Source: Parietaria judaica (lineage: Eukaryota; Streptophyta; Magnoliopsida; Rosales; Urticaceae). Taken from it: 64,000 nt of DNA. Under the pieces are notes generated by a model, which worked only from the letters and a program-made list of their open reading frames with translations, ran no database searches and was not told the origin of the DNA. The stretch covers positions 30,624,056-30,688,055 of the forward strand of contig OX940868.1 of the NCBI GenBank assembly GCA_954871525.1. The letters run 5' to 3'. The position numbers were made by a program, and so were the translations under genes. Of the stretch, positions 10,653 through 19,585 are shown in pieces. How positions within the stretch are numbered: the first letter of the stretch is position 1; every line of letters starts with the position of its first letter.

Positions 10653-13600
10653 ATGGCGACCGAGGACGTCCACCTGATGGGCTTCGGGATATCGCCGTCG
10701 CAGGCGAACGGGAGCTCGCTCCCGTCGCCGGCGCCGGGGAAGGAGCAGCAAGCCGCCGGAGTCGGCATCCTCCTCCAGATCATGATGCTCGTCCTCTCCT
10801 TCGTCCTCGGCCATCTCCTTCGCCGCCACAAGTTCTATTACCTCCCCGAGGCCAGTGCTTCGCTCTTGATAGGTATCTTCGCTCGTGATTTCCCCTAGCT
10901 ATGGCGTGGACCGTGGAGGTCAGTTAGGGTTCTTAAACTCGCCAATTTTTCTTCTGGCAGGTTTGATTGTTGGTGGACTCGCAAACATCTCGAATACTGA
11001 AAACAGCATCAGGTCAGCTTCGATTAATCCCAAGATCACCTCGTCCTTGGTGTTCAATTTTGGTTGAGAGTTTTTGAATTTGCTGGTCTTTTTGCAGATC
11101 GTGGTTCAATTTTCACGAGGAGTTCTTCTTCTTGTTCCTCTTACCTCCGATCATATTATATCCAAACTCTAGAGTGTTAATTTATTTTGCTTTATTTTCG
11201 CTATCTGTTTGCTTAGTTTAGGTACACATAGTTAGAATTCAATTCGAATTGGTTTTCTTTGACGATCTAGCGCTTTACTCAGTCAGGTTTCAGTCTAGCA
11301 CCGGTAAGATTCTGGGTTCATTGTGATACATCTGGGTTTTGTGTGTTTGAAATTCGCAGGATCGTCTTCGAAACGGCTTTTGACAAATACTTTTTTGTTT
11401 GCGTAGAAACCTTTCTTCTCAAACTTTGGAGCCATTGTCACGTTTGCTATCCTAGGAACCTTTATATCTTCAGTCGTTACTGGCGTTCTAGTGTAAGATT
11501 TCTCGTCATATACAAGAAGAGCTTTCGTATTTCTTATCAGAAGAAAGAAGTCTTATTGAGTGGTTTCGTCTGTTCTGTAGTTACCTCGGTGGTCTTGCGT
11601 TCCTCATGTATAAGCTTCCGTTCGTGGAGTGCCTTATGTTCGGTGCTCTTATATCAGCCACCGACCCCGTTACTGTTCTTTCCATATTTCAAGTAATTTG
11701 TTTCTTCTTTGATTTATAGCCAGATTACTTTATCAAAATGCATTGTCCACAATGTAATATGGTGGATTTTACGTGGCATCAATTACAGGAACTTGGCTCA
11801 GATATGAACCTATATGCCCTGGTTTTTGGAGAATCCGTATTGAATGATGCAGTGAGATATTGTTATATGCTATAAATAGTTCACATTTCTAACTTTGTAT
11901 CTGCACTTTAAAGATTAACCATGTTTGCGTTTCGCTGCACGGTAGATGGCAATTTCCTTGTACAGGTATGTTGACTGCAAAACACGAACCTAACGTTATT
12001 GTAGGCTAGAAATGTGTGTGAACTTTTGGCTTTAACCATGTAATTTTCTATGATTAGGACGATGGCAATGGTAAAAAGTCATGCATCATCAGGAGAAAAC
12101 TTCTTCATGGTTGTTGTCAGGTTTCTTGAGACCTTTGTCGGATCAATGTCTTCAGGTCCGGTTCATGTTTTTCTCCAAGCTTTCTAGCTCTTTGCGTGTT
12201 TTAGTCATGTGTTCAATCTTGAGACCGTCTACTAACATGCATATTGCTTTGCAGGGGTTGGCGTTGGATTTATTTCTGCATTGATATCCTTTTTATCAAG
12301 CATTCTTGATTTGGCATAGTAAATTATACTCACCTTATTAAGTGAATGAAATGTGAACCTTAATTATCAGAACCTTTTTAAGTATGCGGGATTGGACATT
12401 GACAAGTGAGCACTTTTATTAGAGCTTTTTTCTGTGCATCTAAAATTTCTGAAACTCTTAACATCTTCTGCCATATTCTTTTTTCAGCCTGCAGAACTTG
12501 GAATGTTGTCTTTTCGTTCTTTTTCCATACTTCTCGTAAGTGACTTCTTTCCCAACTTTTAGGGTAATTCTTCTCATGTAATTTTTTTCAATTTTTCTGT
12601 ATATACAGTAGAAACTCGTTAAACTAATGCTCGATAGATTTCTAGCCTCGATTAAGTAATACTTTTGTACGGTCTTTATAACTAATATCACACAATTATA
12701 CCTCGATAATATAATGAATTCTCTGGTCCCGGCAATATTAATTTATAGAGGTTCTATTGTACTCTTGCGTGTGTGTTAACCTTGAACCGTCTTTTTCAGG
12801 TACATGCTTGCAGAAGGTCTTGGCCTCTCGGGTATTGTGTCGATATTGTTCACAGGAATGGTAAGTGCAAATATTATGTTATCATTTAAGTATAAAGTTC
12901 ACATTGCGGCAACAGTGCAGTAACATCAGAGCTCTCTAATTTATAGGTCATGAAGCACTACACCTTCTCAAATTTGTCGGAAAATTCTCAACGCTTTGTA
13001 TCTTCCTTTTTCCATTTGATATCGTCATTAGCGGAGACTTTTATGTAAGATAACGTAGAACTCTCAGTATCATATATTTTCTTGCTTTAATTTAATAAAT
13101 CTTGTGTTGGAAACTTATTTGGCATATGCGCATGCTTCTTAATCAAGATCATTTTCTTGCAGATTTATATACATGGGCTTTGACATTGCCATGGAACAAC
13201 ATAGTTGGTCACATGTCGGATTTATTTTTTTCTCAATCGTATCCTTAAAATATCTGCATATTTTTGAAGTTTTTATTTTTCATTTGAATCGTTCTGGTTT
13301 TCCTTTACTTTCTTCCCGCCCTAGATATTTATTGTAGTTGCGAGGTACATCTTCTGGATTTTTACTCATTATAAGCTTAATCAGTTTATTTTTCTATTTC
13401 ATCATAATTACATTATGCATGTCTCTCTCTTTTGGGGGAAATTATAGTCCGCCAAAGTGTTTGATCATTGTTTGCTTGCAGGGCTACAAATGTTTTTTCA
13501 TGTGCATACTTGATCAATTTGGCAAGACCTGCACATCGAAAAATACCCTTAAAACATCAGAAAGCTCTATGGTACAGTGGTAAGGAATAGATTCAATGGA

Positions 13601-15103
13601 TCTCCTTGTTCATGATGCATAATGTTAAGACTTTATTTTTACGTATTATGTATTTAGGTATTTTCATTAAGTATGGGTATTAGTGGTATTTACAATAAAT
13701 ATGATTATGGTTTCTAATCCTATATATATATATATGTATATATTTATATATGTGGCTAATCTAGGTTAGTCGATATGTTAGATTAGTTGAGTTTTTCTAT
13801 TGAACATCACTGAGAGAATCTTCCTGGTCTAGAATTAGAGACCAGGATTACGTCTATCTATAAAGTAGTTTTGTTTCCCTCGTATTTTTATCCCGGGTCC
13901 TATCACATAATTCATTGGTCCTCATTTGCGGTATGTGCTCAATCTCTCAATTAGGGCTTCGTGGAGCTATGGCTTTTGCCCTCGCTTTGCAATCGGTTCA
14001 TGATCTCCCTGATGGACATGGCCAGACTATATTCACAGCAACCACTGCTATAGTTGTTCTGACAGTACGGAACTCATTTTCTTGTTCTATATATAATATA
14101 GATTCTGTGAATTTGGATCTATACATAATATAGATTCTGTGAATTTGGATCCTAGTATCCTTGTCGTTTTCATGGTATTGACCTGCGGTTCCTCAGGTTC
14201 TGCTTATTGGTGGCTCGACGGGCCCGATGCTTGAGGCGCTACAAGTTGTCGGTGATGGTGACAGTGATGGTCCACTAGGTGATGTAAGTATTGCAAAAAT
14301 TATATGTATAAGATTAATTGGTACAAGTACCCTTTACACTTTGACCCTTGGTGTACTACCCCCCCTAACTTTCATTTTAGAGTGTGATTTTAATTTTTAC
14401 CAATACTTTTTTTTTTTTTTTAATGTTTCAGATGTTGGAAGGGAACCATGGCTATCTTGCTCCGCAGCCCCGTACTTTTGCAGGGAACGATGGATATTAT
14501 TCTCCTCCTTACGATGAGGAGGAGCCGTCCTCGGGGAACAGGATAAAGATGAAACTTAAAGAATTCCACAAGAGGTATCATCTCATTTCGCATATACATC
14601 AGAAGGGGTGAAACTGAGACTGATAACTGGAATTTTGGGATATCTTTGTCCCGGTCCCGCTTTTGTAAGAACTGATTTTATTAGAACGGGTAGGTGGAAA
14701 ATTAGTTTTGTCCAGCATTAGGAACTGGGAGTGGGAAAAACCATTTCCATACCGGATTTAAAATAAATAAAAAACTAAAACAATTTGCCTCACGGCTCGC
14801 ATTATATATATATATATATATATATTACGTTACTGCTCCCGTTTTGAAAGTTTGGACGGGGAAATCCTTGTTTCCGGGTTATTAGAAAAACAAAAAAAAC
14901 AAAAACAAAAACGAGGTATAAACTTTTCACCCCTAAAATCAATGCTTCGAGATCTTAGTACCACTGAAGAATGTTCCGAATTGATCACCCATCACCATAT
15001 ATATCTCTGCAGCACGACATCATTCACAGCATTGGATCGCAACTACCTCACGCCGTTCTTCACTAGTCAAAACGGAGAGGAAGAAAGTCATCATGGTAAC
15101 TAG
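10653..15103 (+). CDS. NHX5/NHX6: Endosomal Na+(K+)/H+ antiporter, NHX5/NHX6 type, 21 exons
   Basis: Exons: 10653-10872, 10961-11012, 11098-11157, 11279-11303, 11407-11492, 11581-11692, 11789-11851, 11946-11965, 12058-12155, 12255-12283, 12374-12405, 12488-12535, 12800-12860, 12947-13044, 13163-13238, 13325-13344, 13482-13579, 13955-14064, 14197-14283, 14432-14574, 15013-15103. They join in phase to 1,629 nt (542 aa), close to Arabidopsis NHX5 and NHX6. Seen: the amiloride-site motif [10 protein letters not shown] (residues 100-109), [16 protein letters not shown] with the exchange aspartate (D205), and many membrane segments. The tail ([22 protein letters not shown]) looks NHX6-like. Family knowledge: exchange of Na+ or K+ for H+ in Golgi, TGN and prevacuolar membranes, controlling lumenal pH and vacuolar trafficking. 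Introns 3, 10 and 15 have U12-type signals. Two TTG/ATG alternatives exist near the start; 10653 is the first plausible ATG. Confidence 0.95.
11158..11278 (+). other. NHX intron 3, U12-type AT-AC intron
   Basis: The intron starts ATATCC and ends TTTAC, with TTCTTTGAC as branch-site candidate 16 nt before the end. Splicing here joins codons to give PPIIFQSGFSL, the conserved NHX sequence. No GT-AG choice restores it. The 5' site matches the U12 consensus ATATCCTT at six of eight positions. Confidence 0.8.
12284..12373 (+). other. NHX intron 10, U12-type AT-AC intron
   Basis: The 90-nt intron begins with the full consensus ATATCCTTT, has an AACCTTAAT branch candidate whose key A lies 10 nt before the end, and finishes CAGAAC. 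The exons join in frame as [12 protein letters not shown], the conserved antiporter sequence. Confidence 0.88.
12606..12759. mobile_element. Emigrant-like (pogo/Tc1-mariner type) MITE inside NHX intron 12
   Basis: The 154-bp segment starts CAGTAGAAACTC and ends GAGGTTCTATTG, an imperfect inverted pair, flanked by TA on both sides (12604-12605 and 12760-12761). CAGTAGAA...TTCTACTG ends with TA duplication match the Emigrant/Lemi MITEs of dicots. It accounts for more than half of this 264-nt intron. Confidence 0.78.
13239..13324 (+). other. NHX intron 15, probable U12-type GT-AG intron
   Basis: The 86-nt intron opens GTATCCTTA (U12 consensus GTATCCTTT) and carries TTCCTTTAC about 17 nt before its AG end, one base from the U12 branch consensus TTCCTTAAC. 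Exons join as FFSIIFIVVAR, as in NHX5/6. Confidence 0.82.
14803..14825 (+). repeat. AT dinucleotide microsatellite in NHX intron 20
   Basis: About eleven TA units inside the last, 438-nt intron. Confidence 0.8.
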
Positions 15104-16323
15104 ACTCGCTTGTCAACATTTCTGCATCACCAATACCCAGCTTCTACGATTCTGACCGCTGTGTTTTTCTTTTGTCTTGCAAAGACGAACCGATGCCGAG
15201 CTCCAGTTCCAGAAGAGAGGGCTACCACGGCCAAGGATAATAGTGTTACGATGACAATACGGTCTGCTTGGACCGTATGTGACGGGAATTAGACAGGCTG
15301 TACATAAATATACCTACTCGTCCTCATCAACCATAGCCACACAGTATAAACTACAAAAAACTTTGTTAGGAAATGTAGCAGCCTAGTTTTGGGTATTCCC
15401 ATTTATGACCGCATTATTGTAGTGTTAAAGTGGGTAATGTTCTAATCATATGAACCTTCAGCACAATTATTTAATGTCAGAATTCCATCTTTCCACGTAC
15501 AAGTTTACTGAAATATTCAGAAAAAAATGAAAAAAAATAATGTAAAAAAAAGCGGAGAGACCAAAATGACAGTAAGTTATAAACAGTACAAGTCAAGAGT
15601 TTGACTTTCTTTGACGAAGTGGGTTTTTCTTCATTTGGTGTTAAGCTTCGGGGAATAATTGGTACGGAATTTGATGACAGGAATTCTCCAAATAATAGTG
15701 GAGAATTCTCCTATTTAAGGACCAAATTAATGCTTGCCTCTCCTTATCATTGTGATAACCATTTTTTTTAATGCAAGCTGATATTTTCACCTAATTTTAA
15801 AGAATTTTTTGTGGCAAATATCACTTTTAAAAAATTAGTATTATGCCAAAATTTTAGAGCAACTCTAAGTATTGGAAAAATTGATTTTTTTCTTCTTCTC
15901 AAATTTCAATTATATATCCTTATTTATTCTAAAAATTTCTAAGCAATCTCGCGGTTTAAACATTGGTGGTCATAAAATCGTGTTCGAGATTTTGTTGAAT
16001 TCGGTGGGTATTCATAATTTCTCATCCACTTTTCCGATCAATTTATTTGTCAAATCAATTCGTAATAGGCATTATTTTTTTGTTACAAAGTTTTAAAGTC
16101 TTATGCGTTTAGTTACGAGTTTGTTAATTGACTTATTTAATCAATAAATCTATAATGACTCTGTGCTTTTGAAAAAAGAAAAGAAAGAAAAAAAGAACCG
16201 TTACAGCTTCGACACCCCTAAACACTAACGGCTAGTTATTCGCAATCAACACTGTCCCATTACCTGATCACTCTCCTTCTTCTTCTCCGAGCGAAAAATC
16301 CACCGTTTAATCAGGCTTCCCAA
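15104..16323. other. Gene-free stretch: NHX 3' UTR and QWRF-gene promoter
   Basis: The first 200-350 bases are probably NHX 3' UTR. The rest is AT-rich. The last 100 bases are a CT-rich plant-like leader before the next ATG. I see no other exon. Confidence 0.55.
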
Positions 16324-18586
16324 ATGGCGGAATCAGCGGTCGAGAATCCCCCGCCGCTCGCGTCTGGACCTCCTCCGCAGCCGCCGGCGACCACCCGGCG
16401 GCCGAGAGTCCGGGAGGTGAGCTCAAGGTTCATGTCCCCTTCGGTCTCACATTCTTCCTCTTCCAATGGCGATTCGCCTCGTCATCACTTGCCTGCGAGA
16501 TCGCCGCTTCAGAGGCACAATCTGGGCTCGACTCCCATGCCCAACACCTCCGATCAAAACCCTAGGCCGAGATCCAGCTCCGAAAACCGTCGCCGGAGGC
16601 AGCTCGACATGGAACAGACCTTGTCGTCCTCCAATGGCGAGATTCAACCTCCCCAGGCTCAGATTCAGAGCTCCGAGGTCGCGTTCGAGCAAATCCCTCC
16701 CTCGACTCTTCGAAGACAGAGGTCGGCCAAGCTGCTCAAGGAGAACATCGGAAACCGACCGTCTCCTGTCCACCACGGGAAAGGCGACAAGGCGACGGTG
16801 TCGGCGAGTTTCGACCGGACGATGTCGGTGGCGTCGAGGTTCCGAGCCATGCCGCAGCAGAAATTTTCCGGAAGTCACGCTATGGCTTCCTCGGCCGCGG
16901 CTAAGCTCTTGCAGTCGAGCGTCATGTCTCTGCCGCCGGAGGCCAACTCCGATGCCGATCGCCACGGTCAGCTGAGCTCCTCCGTGCAGTCCCTTCCACC
17001 TTTTCCGGCTGACTCCGACGCGCTAGTCCCGACCTTTTCTGGGAGACCGAAGAGCGGCCACAGGACAAGCACCGAATCCTTGAAATCCCGTCATTTCAAC
17101 TCGCCATTTGTGTCGGCTGACAGCGAAAGAGCGATCAACGGAGCGCCAAAACTATGCCTGCCTCCGGTGCCACCTGGTGCGGCTTCAAAGGCCGGGACAG
17201 AGACGAAGAAGGTGGCGGGGAAGAAGGTACCGAGTCATCAAGAAGACGTGCACTCCTTGAGACTGCTTCAAAACAGGTATCTTCAATGGCGATTCGCCAA
17301 TGCCAGAGCCGAGGCTTCCGTCGGAGCTCAGCAGCGAGAGACAGAGGTTAGTCATTTCTTGAAATTCTAGTTATGTCCATATCGCCATTGTCTAATTCTT
17401 ACAACTGAATTTTCCAATATTCTTCCGGTTTCCGCCTTTGTCGCAGACGAAAGTCAATTCTCTCCGGGCTAAGCTGTCGGAGATGCACGATTCAGTAACG
17501 AAGAAAAGATTAGAGCTTGGAGTTCTGCAAAGAACAAAAACTCTCTCTGCAATCCTTGAAGCCCAAGTAAAGTCCTTCACTTTCTTCAAGTTCCGATTTT
17601 GCGGCTTTTACACTACTATTCCGAATTTGCGGCTTTTACATTACTCTGTTGAGCTGTAATCTTAACGCAAACATTATTCACAATGCTTCAGATTCCATGT
17701 ATGGATCAGTGGTCTGATATGGAAGAAGATTATTCAGTTTCTCTGGCTGAATCAATTCAAGCTTTGTTGAATGCTTCGATTCAGCTTCCTCTTGGTGCCA
17801 ATGTCAAAGTATGTTCTTATATTCATACCAATTGAACTTGGCATGAGCTTCTATATTGAATTGCTATGACTGATTTGCATAAATGTGTCATTGTAGGTTG
17901 ATATAAAGGAGTTTCAGGAGTCTCTGAACTCGGCCATGAAAGTGATGGAGTCCATGGTTTCGAACGTTCAACATCTCGTACCAAAGGTACATTAATTTCC
18001 CTTGAAGATATTTACTTTCAAGATTTAAATAGAACACATCTTGTGAAGAACTGAAGTCAAAACCAAAAGTACAACTTAATTCCTCGTAGTCAGTTGCTTG
18101 ACAAGCTTAGATTTTGAATAAATGATTCTTCTTGTGAAGGTTCGAACATGCGATGTAGAACGAGATTTTTTTTGTTTCTTCTCACAGGGCTAGTTAGGAT
18201 TTAAAGGTAAAGATAAATCGACAGAAGAACTACACGTAAAAGTCCAATTTGGAATATGGTCGAAAAAGTTAAATCCAAAAACGTAACTTACACAAAATCC
18301 CTAGTGAATCCTAATTTGCGATCCGAGAAAACAATGTTTGGCCGGCATAGATGCGAGGCATGTCGGGCCAAGAAAACGGACTCGGGTATACCTATTGATC
18401 TGTTTGGTGCAATTTCAGGCAGAAGAAACAGAGGTTTTGATGTCAGAGCTAGCAAAGATAGTGGGAGGCGAGAGAGGGCTGGTTGAAGAATGTGGAGATA
18501 TGTTGTCTCGAACACATGCCACACAAATGGATGAATCTAGTTTAAGGGCTCAAATTATTCAATTGCATACTCACTTTGCAAGATGA
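16324..18586 (+). CDS. EDE1: QWRF motif-containing protein, EDE1/AUG8 family
   Basis: Exons: 16324-17346, 17447-17566, 17692-17808, 17897-17986, 18419-18586, giving 1,518 nt (505 aa) with clean GT-AG introns. The first exon encodes a Ser/Pro/Arg-rich, disordered, basic region containing REVSSRFMSP, found near the start of this family. The diagnostic QWRF lies at residues 321-324 in RYLQWRFANARAEA, followed by a helical, partly coiled C-terminal region (DUF566). Family knowledge: plant-specific microtubule-associated proteins. EDE1 acts on microtubules in endosperm and embryo, and AUG8 is an augmin subunit. The symbol rests partly on the neighbour: in Arabidopsis I remember EDE1 (At2g44190) next to the CWC25-like At2g44200, the same pair as here. 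Another QWRF member remains possible. Confidence 0.85.
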
Positions 18587-19585
18587 AGTCAACCTTTTCT
18601 CATTCTTGTAGATTATTATTTCATATTTTGTGGAAATATATCATCAGAGTTCTCAATAATATTTGTCTACAAGATTTTGTATGAATATAGTGAATTCACT
18701 AATATCAATTTTAGATTTTTTATTTTATTTTTTAGAAGAAATAAATGTCGATTTTTTATTTTGTTTTTCAGAAGAAAAAAATTTGTCTCGAAAGAATGGA
18801 TAATTGCGACAAAAGTATTCAAATTTGACCAATTGAAGCGATTGACCAATTTGACCAACGTGAATAAAAAAAAAAGATCAAAGTATCCACACTCGACAAA
18901 TTGAGGCGATGCGTACACCTAAAATATACATTTATCATGTGTATCTAACTATTAAGCATTTTCTCTTTTAAAGTCGATGAAAGAAAAAAAAAATGATGAA
19001 AAATGTGTTACTTCACCTTTGTAGACTTTTGATATTTTTGCTATCCTTTTTTCCCATAAGATCCTTACCGCCTCAATTAGTAAAAATTTGGGTATTTTTG
19101 CCTGGATTATCCTTGAAAAAAAAAACTCATATGATTCCTATGGTACGACATTTATCCTAAACGACGTAAGACATCTTAGGTTGGAAACGACAAATGTAAA
19201 TGATAAAGGACGCAATCTTATGTAGAAACGACAAATTTGCGTTTAGATGAACGACAATACTTCTTAGGTTAGAACGGACAACTTTTGTTTCAGATAAACG
19301 ACAGAAACATTTTAGGCTGAAAAAAAGAAAAAAAACATGTTACGCTGGAAAACAAATGAGCTTTCAGACAAGCGACATAAAACATTTAGAACGGAAACGA
19401 CAATTTTGCTTAATGGTAAACGACAGAAGGCAGAAAACTATATAAAATAAAAGGAAATTAAAAAAGAAAAAGAGAAGTAAATGAGAAGAGAAATTTCAGA
19501 GATCAACGGTTGTGAAATCTGAGAGGCGAATTCAGTCTCTGCAACTCCGAATTAGGGCACAGGAAGAAGACGAAGATCAGCGAAA
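18587..19585. other. Gene-free spacer with a probable MITE and CWC25 leader
   Basis: AT-rich sequence between two tandem genes. It holds a likely MITE (18798-19046) and then, at about 19140-19440, repeated short phrases of the type AACGACA(A/G)A. The last 100 bases are the leader of the CWC25 gene. Confidence 0.5.
18798..19046. mobile_element. Possible MITE, about 249 bp
   Basis: The ends are imperfectly inverted: GGATAATTGCGACAAAAGTA at the left and a right end whose complement reads GGATAGCAAAAATATCAAAAG. Related sequence occurs near 27922 and 49770-50068, sharing phrases such as GACAAAAGTACTC, TTTGACCAATTGA and TGTGTTACTTCAC. I found no clear target duplication. Confidence 0.45.
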
